A stretch of DNA of 64,000 bases from Ariolimax columbianus (taxonomy: Eukaryota > Mollusca > Gastropoda > Stylommatophora > Arionidae). This document shows, one piece after another, positions 8,317 to 22,077 of this stretch. The position numbers were made by a program, and so were the translations under genes. Positions within the stretch are counted from its first letter, which is position 1. Each line of letters begins with the position of its first letter. Where the stretch lies: assembly GCA_036924085.1 (NCBI GenBank), contig JAVGWX010000013.1, forward strand, positions 54,003,904-54,067,903, in the 5' to 3' direction. A model generated the notes under the pieces. The model ran no database searches, was not told the origin of the DNA, and saw only the letters and a list, made by a program, of their open reading frames with translations.

Positions 8317-10862
8317 CAAATGGTGTTTAATTTTAATTTTAGAAACATTAGTTTTTCTTGTCAGTAAAATTACTTGAAAGTCAGTGGAAATGCTTTTAAC
8401 TTATCCACATAATTAGTGCGTTAAAATTGCAATACATTTCAAACGGCTGAAAATTGTCTATACTTATGATTTGCAACTTTTTTTCAAAACGTGTTTAATT
8501 TTAATTTTAGAAACATTAGTTTTTCTTGTCAGTAAAATTACTTTAAAGTCAATGGAAATGCATTTAACTTATCCACATAATTAGTGCGTTTAAATTGCAA
8601 TACATGTCAAAGTGCTGAAAATAGTCTAAACTTATGATCTGCAATTTTTTTTCAAATGGGCTTTTACTAAATTTTGATTTTAGAAACATTAGTTTTTCTT
8701 GTCAGTAAAATTACTTGAAAGTCAGTGGAAATGCTTTTAAGTTATCCACATAATTAGTGCGTTAAAATTGCAATACATTTCAAACGGCTGAAAATTGTCT
8801 ATACTTATGATCTGCAACTTTTTTTCAAATCGTGTTTAATTTTAATTTTAGAAACATTAGTTTTTCTTGTCAGTAAAATTACTTGAAAGTCAGTGGAAAT
8901 GCTTTTAACTTATCCACATAATTAGTGCGTTAAAATTGCAATACATTTCAAACGGCTGAAAATTGTCTATACTTATGATCTGCAACTTTTTGCAAATCGT
9001 GTTTAATTTTAATTTTAGAAACATTAGTTTTTCTTGTCAGTAAAATTACTTGAAAGTCAGTGGAAATGCTTTTAACTTATCCACATAATTAGTGCGTTAA
9101 AATTGCAATACATTTCAAACGGCTGAAAATTGTCTATACTTATGATTTGCAACTTTTTTTCAAATCGTGTTTAATTTTAATTTTAGAAACATTAGTTTTT
9201 CTTGTCAGTAAAATTACTTTAAAGTCAATGGAAATGCATTTAACTTATCCACACAATTAGTGCGTTTAAATTGCAATGCATTTCAAACGGCTGAAAATTG
9301 TATAAACTTATGATCTGCCACTTTTTTTTCAAATCGCCTTCTACTCAATTTTAATTTTAGAAACATTGGTTTTTCTAGTCAGTAAAATTACTTGATTGTC
9401 TGTGGAAATGCTTTTAACTTATCCACATAATTAGTGCGTTAAAATTGCAATACATGTCAAAGTGCTGAAAATAGTCTAAACTTATGAACTGCAATTTTTT
9501 TTCAAATCGGCTTTTACTCAATTTTGATTTTAGAAACATTAGTTTTTCTTGTCAGTAAAATTACTTGAAAGTCAGTGGAAATGCTTTTACCTTATCCACA
9601 TAATTAGTGCGTTAAAAGTGCAATACATTTCTAACGGCTGAAAATTGTCTAAACTTATGATCTGCAACTTTTTTTCAAATCGTGTTTAATTTTAATTTTA
9701 GAAACATTAGTTTTTCTTGTCAGTAAAATTACTTGAAAGTCAGTGGAAATGCTTTTAACTTATCCACATAATTAGTGCGTTAAAATTGCAATACATTTCA
9801 AACGGCTGAAAATAGTCTAAACTTATGATCTGCAACTTTTTTTCAAATCTTGTTTAATTTTAATTTTAGAAACATTAGTTTTTCTTGTCAGTAAAATTAC
9901 TTGAAAGTCAATGGAAATGCTTTTAACTTATCCACATAATTAGTGCGTTTAAATTGCAATACATTTCAAACGGCTGAAAATTGTATAAACTTATGATCTG
10001 CCACTTTTTTTTAAAATCGCCTTCTACTCAATTTTGATTTCAGAAACATTCGTTTTTCTTGTCAGTAAAATTACTTGAAAGTCAGTGAAAATGCTTTTAA
10101 CTTATCCACATAATTAGTGCGTTAAAATTGCAATACATTTCAAACGGCTGAAAATTGTCTATACTTATGATCTGCAACTTTTTTTCAAATCGTGTTTAAT
10201 TTTAATTTTAGAAACATTAGTTTTTCTTGTCAGTAAAATTACTTGAAAGTCAATGGAAATGCTTTTAACTTATCTACATAATTAGTGCGTTTAAATTGCA
10301 ATACATTTCAAACGGCTGAAAATTGTCTAAACTTATGATCTGCCACTTTTTTTTCAAATCGCCTTCTACTCAATTTTAATTTTAGAAACATTAGTTTTTC
10401 TTGTCAGTAAAATTACTTGAAAGTCAGTGGAAATGCTTTTAACTTATCCACATAATTAGTGCGTTAAAATTGCAATACATTTCAAACGGCTGAAAATTGT
10501 CTATACTTATGATTTGCAACTTTTTTTCAAATCGTGTTTAATTTTAATTTTAGAAACATTAGTTTTTCTTATCAGTAAAATTAATTGAAAGTCAATGGAA
10601 ATGCTTTTAACTTATCCACATAATTATTGCGTTTAAATTGCAATACATTTCAAACGGCTGAAAATTGTATAAACTTATGATCTGCAACTTTTTTTCAAAT
10701 CGTGTTTAATTTTAATTTTAGAAACATTAGTTTTTCTTGTCAGTAAAATTACTTGAAAGTCAATGGAAATGCTTTTAACTTATCCACGTAATTAGTGCGT
10801 TAAAATTGCAATACATTTCAAACGGCTGAAAATTGTCTATACTTATGATCTGCAACTTTTTG
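8317..10862. repeat. 15-monomer block, left region copy 3
   Basis: Starts are 8317, 8485, 8653, 8826, 8993, 9161, 9330, 9503, 9676, 9844, 10013, 10186, 10355, 10528 and 10696. The first twelve follow a-b1-c-d-a-b2-e-f-g-h-i-j as in copies 1 and 2. The tail differs: p (C-start, ending GATTTGCAAC), a q/l hybrid at 10528, then m. Private changes include CAAATGGTG at the start, CATTCGTTTTTC in i, TTATCTACA at 10270 and CCACGTAATT near 10785. Confidence 0.83.
10528..10695. repeat. Hybrid monomer q/l
   Basis: It has the q-type marks TTAATTGAAAGTCAATGG, ATTATTGCG and TATAAAC but ends GATCTGCAAC+T7 before a G-start monomer, as l does, instead of CTGCCAC+T8 before a C-start monomer. The switch lies in the last 25 bp. 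It also carries CTTATCAG in place of CTTGTCAG. Confidence 0.75.
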
Positions 10863-12562
10863 CAAATCGTGTTTAATTTTAATTTTAGAAACATTAGTTT
10901 TTCTTGTCAGTAAAATTACTTGAAAGTCAGTGGAAATGCTTTTAACTTATCCACATAATTAGTGCGTTAAAATTGCAATACATTTCAAACGGCTGAAAAT
11001 TGTCTATACTTATGATTTGCAACTTTTTTTCAAATCGTGTTTAATTTTAATTTTAGAAACATTAGTTTTTCTTGTCAGTAAAATTACTTTAAAGTCAATG
11101 GAAATGCATTTAACTTATCCACATAATTAGTGCGTTTAAATTGCAATACATTTCAAACGGCTGAAAATTGTATAAACTTATGATCTGCCACTTTTTTTTA
11201 AATCGCCTTCTACTCAATTTTAATTTTAGAAACATTGGTTTTTCTAGTCAGTAAAATTACTTGATTGTCTGTGGAAATGCTTTTAACTTATCCACATAAT
11301 TAGTGCGTTAAAATTGCAATACATTTCAAACGGCTGAAAATTGTCTATACTTATGATCTGCAACTTTTTTTCAAATCGTGTTTAATTTTAATTTTAGAAA
11401 CATTAGTTTTTCTTGTCAGTAAAATTACTTGAAAGCCAATGGAAATGCTTTTAACTTATCCACATAATTAGTGCGTTAAAATTGCAATACATTTCAAACG
11501 GCTTAAAATTGTCTAAACTTATGAGCTGGAACTTTTTTTCAAATCGCCTTCTACTCAATTTTAATTTTAGAAACATTGATTTTTCTTGTCAGTAAAATTA
11601 CTTGAAAGTCAGTGGAAATGCTTTTAACTTATCCACATAATTAGTGCGTTAAAATTGCAATACATGTCAAAGTGCTGAAAATAGTATAAACTTATGATCT
11701 GCAATTTTTTTTCAAATCGGCTTTTACTCAATTTTGATTTTAGAAACATTAGTTTTTCTTGTCAGTAAAATTACTTGAAAGTCAGTGGAAATGCTTTTAA
11801 CTTATCCACATAATTAGTGCGTTAAAATTGCAATACATTTCAAACGGCTGAAAATTGTCTATACTTATGATTTGCAACTTTTTTTCAAATCGTGTTTAAT
11901 TTTAATTTTAGAAACATTAGTTTTTCTTGTCAGTAAAATTAATTGAAAGTCAATGGAAATGCTTTTAACTTATCCACATAATTATTGCGTTTAAATTGCA
12001 ATACATTTCAAACGGCTGAAAATTGTATAAACTTATGATCTGCCACTTTTTTTTCAAATCGCCTTCTACTCAATTCTAATTTTAGAAACATTAGTTTCTC
12101 TTGTCAGTAAAATTACTTGAAAGTCAGTGGAAATGCTTTTAACTTATCCACATAATTAGTGCGTTAAAATTGCAATACATTTCAAACGGCTGAAAATTGT
12201 CTATACTTATGATCTGCAACTTTTTTTCAAATCGTGTTTAATTTTAATTTTAGAAACATTAGTTTTTCTTGTCAGTAAAATTACTTGAAAGTCAATGGAA
12301 ATGCTTTTAACTTATCCACATAATTAGTGCGTTAAAATTGCAATACATTTCAAACGGCTGAAAATTGTCTATACTTATGATCTGCAACTTTTTTTCAAAT
12401 CGTGTTTAATTTTAATTTTAGAAACATTAGTTTTTCTTGTCAGTAAAATTACTTGAAAGTCAATGGAAATGCTTTTAACTTATCCACATAATTAGTGCGT
12501 TAAAATTGCAATACATTTCAAACGGCTGAAAATTGTCTATACTTATGATCTGCAACTTTTTG
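10863..12562. repeat. 10-monomer block a-b3-e'-l'-n-r-q-k-l-m
   Basis: Starts are 10863, 11031, 11200, 11372, 11540, 11713, 11886, 12055, 12228 and 12396. It is the third copy of the a-b3-e'-l'-n run; here e' has the full TTTCAAACGGCTG. The n monomer ends CATGTCAAAG and CTGCAAT, unlike its earlier copies. It is joined to r (H-start, ending GATTTGCAAC), q, k, l and m. The r-q-k run is a building block of the array's right half, so this block links the two halves. Confidence 0.82.
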
Positions 12563-14941
12563 CAAATCGTGTTTAATATTTATTTTAGAAACATTAGTTT
12601 TTCTTGTCAGTAAAATTACTTGAAAGTCAGTGGAAATGCTTTTAACTTATCCACATAATTAGTGCGTTAAAATTGCAATACATTTCAAACGGCTGAAAAT
12701 TGTCTATACTTATGATTTGCAACTTTTTTTCAAAACGTGTTTAATTTTAATTTTAGAAACATTAGTTTTTCTTGTCAGTAAAATTACTTTAAAGTCAATG
12801 GAAATGCATTTAACTTATCCACATAATTAGTGCGTTTAAATTGCAATACATGTCAAAGTGCTGAAAATAGTCTAAACTTATGATCTGCAATTTTTTTTCA
12901 AATGGGCTTTTACTAAATTTTGATTTTAGAAACATTAGTTTTTCTTGTCAGTAAAATTACTTGAAAGTCAGTGGAAATGCTTTTAAGTTATCCACATAAT
13001 TAGTGCGTTAAAATTGCAATACATTTCAAACGGCTAAAAATTGTCTATACTTATGATCTGCAACTTTTTTTCAAATCGTGTTTAATTTTAATTTTAGAAA
13101 CATTAGTTTTTCTTGTCAGTAAAATTACTTGAAAGTCAGTGGAAATGCTTTTAACTTATCCACATAATTAGTGCGTTAAAATTGCAATACATTTCAAACG
13201 GCTGAAAATTGTCTATACTTATGATTTGCAACTTTTTTTCAAATCGTGTTTAATTTTAATTTTAGAAACATTAGTTTTTCTTGTCAGTAAAATTACTTTA
13301 AAGTCAATGGAAATGCATTTAACTTATCCACACAATTAGTGCGTTTAAATTGCAATGCATTTCAAACGGCTGAAAATTGTATAAACTTATGATCTGCCAC
13401 TTTTTTTTCAAATCGCCTTCTACTCAATTTTAATTTTAGAAACATTGGTTTTTCTAGTCAGTAAAATTACTTGATTGTCTGTGGAAATGCTTTTAACTTA
13501 TCCACATAATTAGTGCGTTAAAATTGCAATACATGTCAAAGTGCTGAAAATAGTCTAAACTTATGAACTGCAATTTTTTTTCAAATCGGCTTTTACTCAA
13601 TTTTGATTTTAGAAACATTAGTTTTTCTTGTCAGTAAAATTACTTGAAAGTCAGTGGAAATGCTTTTACCTTATCCACATAATTAGTGCGTTAAAAGTGC
13701 AATACATTTCTAACGGCTGAAAATTGTCTAAACTTATGATCTGCAACTTTTTTTCAAATCGTGTTTAATTTTAATTTTAGAAACATTAGTTTTTCTTGTC
13801 AGTAAAATTACTTGAAAGTCAGTGGAAATGCTTTTAACTTATCCACATAATTAGTGCGTTAAAATTGCAATACATTTCAAACGGCTGAAAATAGTCTAAA
13901 CTTATGATCTGCAACTTTTTTTCAAATCTTGTTTAATTTTAATTTTAGAAACATTAGTTTTTCTTGTCAGTAAAATTACTTGAAAGTCAATGGAAATGCT
14001 TTTAACTTATCCACATAATTAGTGCGTTAAAATTGCAATACATTTCAAACGGCTGAAAATTGTATAAACTTATGATCTGCCACTTTTTTTTAAAATCGCC
14101 TTCTACTCAATTTTGATTTCAGAAACATTAGTTTTTCTTGTCAGTAAAATTACTTAAAAGTCAGTGAAAATGCTTTTAACTTATCCACATAATTAGTGCG
14201 TTAAAATTGCAATACATTTCAAACGGCTGAAAATTGTCTATACTTATGATCTGCAACTTTTTTTCAAATCGTGTTTAATTTTAATTTTAGAAACATTAGT
14301 TTTTCTTGTCAGTAAAATTACTTGAAAGTCAATGGAAATGCTTTTAACTTATCCACATAATTAGTGCGTTTAAATTGCAATACATTTCAAACGGCTGAAA
14401 ATTGTCTAAACTTATGATCTGCCACTTTTTTTTCAAATCGCCTTCTACTCAATTCTAATTTTAGAAACATTAGTTTCTCTTGTCAGTAAAATTACTTGAA
14501 AGTCAGTGGAAATGCTTTTAACTTATCCACATAATTAGTGCGTTAAAATTGCAATACATTTCAAACGGCTGAAAATTGTCTATACTTATGATCTGCAACT
14601 TTTTTTCAAATCGTGTTTAATTTTAATTTTAGAAACATTAGTTTTTCTTGTCAGTAAAATTACTTGAAAGTCAATGGAAATGCTTTTAACTTATCCACAT
14701 AATTAGTGCGTTAAAATTGCAATACATTTCAAACGGCTGAAAATTGTCTATACTTATGATCTGCAACTTTTTTTCAAATCGTGTTTAATTTTAATTTTAG
14801 AAACATTAGTTTTTCTTGTCAGTAAAATTACTTGAAAGTCAATGGAAATGCTTTTAACTTATCCACATAATTAGTGCGTTAAAATTGCAATACATTTCAA
14901 ACGGCTGAAAATTGTCTATACTTATGATCTGCAACTTTTTG
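12563..14941. repeat. Regular 14-mer HOR, copy 1 (2379 bp)
   Basis: Starts are 12563, 12731, 12899, 13072, 13240, 13409, 13582, 13755, 13923, 14092, 14265, 14434, 14607 and 14775, type order a-b1-c-a-b2-e-f-g-h-i-j-k-l-m. Monomer lengths 168, 168, 173, 168, 169, 173, 173, 168, 169, 173, 169, 173, 168 and 167 sum to 2379. Copies 1 and 2 share TTTAATATTTATTTTAG in the first monomer and GGCTAAAAATTG in the third, so they are closest relatives. Only copy 1 has GTTAAAATT rather than GTTTAAATT in h. Confidence 0.93.
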
Positions 14942-17320
14942 CAAATCGTGTTTAATATTTATTTTAGAAACATTAGTTTTTCTTGTCAGTAAAATTACTT
15001 GAAAGTCAGTGGAAATGCTTTTAACTTATCCACATAATTAGTGCGTTAAAATTGCAATACATTTCAAACGGCTGAAAATTGTCTATACTTATGATTTGCA
15101 ACTTTTTTTCAAAACGTGTTTAATTTTAATTTTAGAAACATTAGTTTTTCTTGTCAGTAAAATTACTTTAAAGTCAATGGAAATGCATTTAACTTATCCA
15201 CATAATTAGTGCGTTTAAATTGCAATACATGTCAAAGTGCTGAAAATAGTCTAAACTTATGATCTGCAATTTTTTTTCAAATGGGCTTTTACTAAATTTT
15301 GATTTTAGAAACATTAGTTTTTCTTGTCAGTAAAATTACTTGAAAGTCAGTGGAAATGCTTTTAAGTTATCCACATAATTAGTGCGTTAAAATTGCAATA
15401 CATTTCAAACGGCTAAAAATTGTCTATACTTATGATCTGCAACTTTTTTTCAAATCGTGTTTAATTTTAATTTTAGAAACATTAGTTTTTCTTGTCAGTA
15501 AAATTACTTGAAAGTCAGTGGAAATGCTTTTAACTTATCCACATAATTAGTGCGTTAAAATTGCAATACATTTCAAACGGCTGAAAATTGTCTATACTTA
15601 TGATTTGCAACTTTTTTTCAAATCGTGTTTAATTTTAATTTTAGAAACATTAGTTTTTCTTGTCAGTAAAATTACTTTAAAGTCAATGGAAATGCATTTA
15701 ACTTATCCACACAATTAGTGCGTTTAAATTGCAATGCATTTCAAACGGCTGAAAATTGTATAAACTTATGATCTGCCACTTTTTTTTCAAATCGCCTTCT
15801 ACTCAATTTTAATTTTAGAAACATTGGTTTTTCTAGTCAGTAAAATTACTTGATTGTCTGTGGAAATGCTTTTAACTTATCCACATAATTAGTGCGTTAA
15901 AATTGCAATACATGTCAAAGTGCTGAAAATAGTCTAAACTTATGAACTGCAATTTTTTTTCAAATCGGCTTTTACTCAATTTTGATTTTAGAAACATTAG
16001 TTTTTCTTGTCAGTAAAATTACTTGAAAGTCAGTGGAAATGCTTTTACCTTATCCACATAATTAGTGCGTTAAAAGTGCAATACATTTCTAACGGCTGAA
16101 AATTGTCTAAACTTATGATCTGCAACTTTTTTTCAAATCGTGTTTAATTTTAATTTTAGAAACATTAGTTTTTCTTGTCAGTAAAATTACTTGAAAGTCA
16201 GTGGAAATGCTTTTAACTTATCCACATAATTAGTGCGTTAAAATTGCAATACATTTCAAACGGCTGAAAATAGTCTAAACTTATGATCTGCAACTTTTTT
16301 TCAAATCTTGTTTAATTTTAATTTTAGAAACATTAGTTTTTCTTGTCAGTAAAATTACTTGAAAGTCAATGGAAATGCTTTTAACTTATCCACATAATTA
16401 GTGCGTTTAAATTGCAATACATTTCAAACGGCTGAAAATTGTATAAACTTATGATCTGCCACTTTTTTTTAAAATCGCCTTCTACTCAATTTTGATTTCA
16501 GAAACATTAGTTTTTCTTGTCAGTAAAATTACTTAAAAGTCAGTGAAAATGCTTTTAACTTATCCACATAATTAGTGCGTTAAAATTGCAATACATTTCA
16601 AACGGCTGAAAATTGTCTATACTTATGATCTGCAACTTTTTTTCAAATCGTGTTTAATTTTAATTTTAGAAACATTAGTTTTTCTTGTCAGTAAAATTAC
16701 TTGAAAGTCAATGGAAATGCTTTTAACTTATCCACATAATTAGTGCGTTTAAATTGCAATACATTTCAAACGGCTGAAAATTGTCTAAACTTATGATCTG
16801 CCACTTTTTTTTCAAATCGCCTTCTACTCAATTCTAATTTTAGAAACATTAGTTTCTCTTGTCAGTAAAATTACTTGAAAGTCAGTGGAAATGCTTTTAA
16901 CTTATCCACATAATTAGTGCGTTAAAATTGCAATACATTTCAAACGGCTGAAAATTGTCTATACTTATGATCTGCAACTTTTTTTCAAATCGTGTTTAAT
17001 TTTAATTTTAGAAACATTAGTTTTTCTTGTCAGTAAAATTACTTGAAAGTCAATGGAAATGCTTTTAACTTATCCACATAATTAGTGCGTTAAAATTGCA
17101 ATACATTTCAAACGGCTGAAAATTGTCTATACTTATGATCTGCAACTTTTTTTCAAATCGTGTTTAATTTTAATTTTAGAAACATTAGTTTTTCTTGTCA
17201 GTAAAATTACTTGAAAGTCAATGGAAATGCTTTTAACTTATCCACATAATTAGTGCGTTAAAATTGCAATACATTTCAAACGGCTGAAAATTGTCTATAC
17301 TTATGATCTGCAACTTTTTG
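14942..17320. repeat. Regular 14-mer HOR, copy 2 (2379 bp)
   Basis: The type order and monomer lengths are the same as in the copy at 12563, at an exact offset of 2379 bp. It shares the ATATTTATT variant in the first monomer and GGCTAAAAATTG in the third with copy 1 only, and the ACTTAAAAGTCAGTG variant in the i monomer with copies 1, 3 and 4. Confidence 0.93.
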
Positions 17321-19699
17321 CAAATCGTGTTTAATTTTAATTTTAGAAACATTAGTTTTTCTTGTCAGTAAAATTACTTGAAAGTCAGTGGAAATGCTTT
17401 TAACTTATCCACATAATTAGTGCGTTAAAATTGCAATACATTTCAAACGGCTGAAAATTGTCTATACTTATGATTTGCAACTTTTTTTCAAAACGTGTTT
17501 AATTTTAATTTTAGAAACATTAGTTTTTCTTGTCAGTAAAATTACTTTAAAGTCAATGGAAATGCATTTAACTTATCCACATAATTAGTGCGTTTAAATT
17601 GCAATACATGTCAAAGTGCTGAAAATAGTCTAAACTTATGATCTGCAATTTTTTTTCAAATGGGCTTTTACTAAATTTTGATTTTAGAAACATTAGTTTT
17701 TCTTGTCAGTAAAATTACTTGAAAGTCAGTGGAAATGCTTTTAAGTTATCCACATAATTAGTGCGTTAAAATTGCAATACATTTCAAACGGCTGAAAATT
17801 GTCTATACTTATGATCTGCAACTTTTTTTCAAATCGTGTTTAATTTTAATTTTAGAAACATTAGTTTTTCTTGTCAGTAAAATTACTTGAAAGTCAGTGG
17901 AAATGCTTTTAACTTATCCACATAATTAGTGCGTTAAAATTGCAATACATTTCAAACGGCTGAAAATTGTCTATACTTATGATTTGCAACTTTTTTTCAA
18001 ATCGTGTTTAATTTTAATTTTAGAAACATTAGTTTTTCTTGTCAGTAAAATTACTTTAAAGTCAATGGAAATGCATTTAACTTATCCACACAATTAGTGC
18101 GTTTAAATTGCAATGCATTTCAAACGGCTGAAAATTGTATAAACTTATGATCTGCCACTTTTTTTTCAAATCGCCTTCTACTCAATTTTAATTTTAGAAA
18201 CATTGGTTTTTCTAGTCAGTAAAATTACTTGATTGTCTGTGGAAATGCTTTTAACTTATCCACATAATTAGTGCGTTAAAATTGCAATACATGTCAAAGT
18301 GCTGAAAATAGTCTAAACTTATGAACTGCAATTTTTTTTCAAATCGGCTTTTACTCAATTTTGATTTTAGAAACATTAGTTTTTCTTGTCAGTAAAATTA
18401 CTTGAAAGTCAGTGGAAATGCTTTTACCTTATCCACATAATTAGTGCGTTAAAAGTGCAATACATTTCTAACGGCTGAAAATTGTCTAAACTTATGATCT
18501 GCAACTTTTTTTCAAATCGTGTTTAATTTTAATTTTAGAAACATTAGTTTTTCTTGTCAGTAAAATTACTTGAAAGTCAGTGGAAATGCTTTTAACTTAT
18601 CCACATAATTAGTGCGTTAAAATTGCAATACATTTCAAACGGCTGAAAATAGTCTAAACTTATGATCTGCAACTTTTTTTCAAATCTTGTTTAATTTTAA
18701 TTTTAGAAACATTAGTTTTTCTTGTCAGTAAAATTACTTGAAAGTCAATGGAAATGCTTTTAACTTATCCACATAATTAGTGCGTTTAAATTGCAATACA
18801 TTTCAAACGGCTGAAAATTGTATAAACTTATGATCTGCCACTTTTTTTTAAAATCGCCTTCTACTCAATTTTGATTTCAGAAACATTAGTTTTTCTTGTC
18901 AGTAAAATTACTTAAAAGTCAGTGAAAATGCTTTTAACTTATCCACATAATTAGTGCGTTAAAATTGCAATACATTTCAAACGGCTGAAAATTGTCTATA
19001 CTTATGATCTGCAACTTTTTTTCAAATCGTGTTTAATTTTAATTTTAGAAACATTAGTTTTTCTTGTCAGTAAAATTACTTGAAAGTCAATGGAAATGCT
19101 TTTAACTTATCCACATAATTAGTGCGTTTAAATTGCAATACATTTCAAACGGCTGAAAATTGTCTAAACTTATGATCTGCCACTTTTTTTTCAAATCGCC
19201 TTCTACTCAATTCTAATTTTAGAAACATTAGTTTCTCTTGTCAGTAAAATTACTTGAAAGTCAGTGGAAATGCTTTTAACTTATCCACATAATTAGTGCG
19301 TTAAAATTGCAATACATTTCAAACGGCTGAAAATTGTCTATACTTATGATCTGCAACTTTTTTTCAAATCGTGTTTAATTTTAATTTTAGAAACATTAGT
19401 TTTTCTTGTCAGTAAAATTACTTGAAAGTCAATGGAAATGCTTTTAACTTATCCACATAATTAGTGCGTTAAAATTGCAATACATTTCAAACGGCTGAAA
19501 ATTGTCTATACTTATGATCTGCAACTTTTTTTCAAATCGTGTTTAATTTTAATTTTAGAAACATTAGTTTTTCTTGTCAGTAAAATTACTTGAAAGTCAA
19601 TGGAAATGCTTTTAACTTATCCACATAATTAGTGCGTTAAAATTGCAATACATTTCAAACGGCTGAAAATTGTCTATACTTATGATCTGCAACTTTTTG
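17321..19699. repeat. Regular 14-mer HOR, copy 3 (2379 bp)
   Basis: Same 14-type order at a 2379-bp offset. It lacks the two variants private to copies 1 and 2, having the common TTAATTTTAATTTTAG and GGCTGAAAATTG, but keeps the HOR-specific ACTTAAAAGTCAGTG in the i monomer. I saw no copy-specific indel. Confidence 0.93.
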
Positions 19700-22077
19700 C
19701 AAATCGTGTTTAATTTTAATTTTAGAAACATTAGTTTTTCTTGTCAGTAAAATTACTTGAAAGTCAGTGGAAATGCTTTTAACTTATCCACATAATTAGT
19801 GCGTTAAAATTGCAATACATTTCAAACGGCTGAAAATTGTCTATACTTATGATTTGCAACTTTTTTTCAAAACGTGTTTAATTTTAATTTTAGAAACATT
19901 AGTTTTTCTTGTCAGTAAAATTACTTTAAAGTCAATGGAAATGCATTTAACTTATCCACATAATTAGTGCGTTTAAATTGCAATACATGTCAAAGTGCTG
20001 AAAATAGTCTAAACTTATGATCTGCAATTTTTTTTCAAATGGGCTTTTACTAAATTTTGATTTTAGAAACATTAGTTTTTCTTGTCAGTAAAATTACTTG
20101 AAAGTCAGTGGAAATGCTTTTAAGTTATCCACATAATTAGTGCGTTAAAATTGCAATACATTTCAAACGGCTGAAAATTGTCTATACTTATGATCTGCAA
20201 CTTTTTTTCAAATCGTGTTTAATTTTAATTTTAGAAACATTAGTTTTTCTTGTCAGTAAAATTACTTGAAAGTCAGTGGAAATGCTTTTAACTTATCCAC
20301 ATAATTAGTGCGTTAAAATTGCAATACATTTCAAACGGCTGAAAATTGTCTATACTTATGATCTGCAACTTTTTGCAAATCGTGTTTAATTTTAATTTTA
20401 GAAACATTAGTTTTTCTTGTCAGTAAAATTACTTTAAAGTCAATGGAAATGCATTTAACTTATCCACATAATTAGTGCGTTTAAATTGCAATGCATTTCA
20501 AACGGCTGAAAATTGTATAAACTTATGATCTGCCACTTTTTTTTCAAATCGCCTTCTACTCAATTTTAATTTTAGAAACATTGGTTTTTCTAGTCAGTAA
20601 AATTACTTGATTGTCTGTGGAAATGCTTTTAACTTATCCACATAATTAGTGCGTTAAAATTGCAATACATGTCAAAGTGCTGAAAATAGTCTAAACTTAT
20701 GAACTGCAATTTTTTTTCAAATCGGCTTTTACTCAATTTTGATTTTAGAAACATTAGTTTTTCTTGTCAGTAAAATTACTTGAAAGTCAGTGGAAATGCT
20801 TTTACCTTATCCACATAATTAGTGCGTTAAAAGTGCAATACATTTCTAACGGCTGAAAATTGTCTAAACTTATGATCTGCAACTTTTTTTCAAATCGTGT
20901 TTAATTTTAATTTTAGAAACATTAGTTTTTCTTGTCAGTAAAATTACTTGAAAGTCAGTGGAAATGCTTTTAACTTATCCACATAATTAGTGCGTTAAAA
21001 TTGCAATACATTTCAAACGGCTGAAAATAGTCTAAACTTATGATCTGCAACTTTTTTTCAAATCTTGTTTAATTTTAATTTTAGAAACATTAGTTTTTCT
21101 TGTCAGTAAAATTACTTGAAAGTCAATGGAAATGCTTTTAACTTATCCACATAATTAGTGCGTTTAAATTGCAATACATTTCAAACGGCTGAAAATTGTA
21201 TAAACTTATGATCTGCCACTTTTTTTTAAAATCGCCTTCTACTCAATTTTGATTTCAGAAACATTAGTTTTTCTTGTCAGTAAAATTACTTAAAAGTCAG
21301 TGAAAATGCTTTTAACTTATCCACATAATTAGTGCGTTAAAATTGCAATACATTTCAAACGGCTGAAAATTGTCTATACTTATGATCTGCAACTTTTTTT
21401 CAAATCGTGTTTAATTTTAATTTTTGAAACATTAGTTTTTCTTGTCAGTAAAATTACTTGAAAGTCAATGGAAATGCTTTTAACTTATCCACATAATTAG
21501 TGCGTTTAAATTGCAATACATTTCAAACGGCTGAAAATTGTCTAAACTTATGATCTGCCACTTTTTTTTCAAATCGCCTTCTACTCAATTCTAATTTTAG
21601 AAACATTAGTTTCTCTTGTCAGTAAAATTACTTGAAAGTCAGTGGAAATGCTTTTAACTTATCCACATAATTAGTGCGTTAAAATTGCAATACATTTCAA
21701 ACGGCTGAAAATTGTCTATACTTATGATCTGCAACTTTTTTTCAAATCGTGTTTAATTTTAATTTTAGAAACATTAGTTTTTCTTGTCAGTAAAATTACT
21801 TGAAAGTCAATGGAAATGCTTTTAACTTATCCACATAATTAGTGCGTTAAAATTGCAATACATTTCAAACGGCTGAAAATTGTCTATACTTATGATCTGC
21901 AACTTTTTTTCAAATCGTGTTTAATTTTAATTTTAGAAACATTAGTTTTTCTTGTCAGTAAAATTACTTGAAAGTCAATGGAAATGCTTTTAACTTATCC
22001 ACATAATTAGTGCGTTAAAATTGCAATACATTTCAAACGGCTGAAAATTGTCTATACTTATGATCTGCAACTTTTTG
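19700..22077. repeat. Regular 14-mer HOR, copy 4 (2378 bp)
   Basis: Same order except that the fourth monomer (20209-20375) ends GATCTGCAAC+T5GC (type d) rather than GATTTGCAAC+T7, which makes the unit 1 bp shorter. The following b2 has CACATAATTAG rather than CACACAATTAG. Both features are shared with the next unit at 22078, so copies 4 and 5 are a pair. The j monomer has a private TTTTTGAAAC near 21421. Confidence 0.92.
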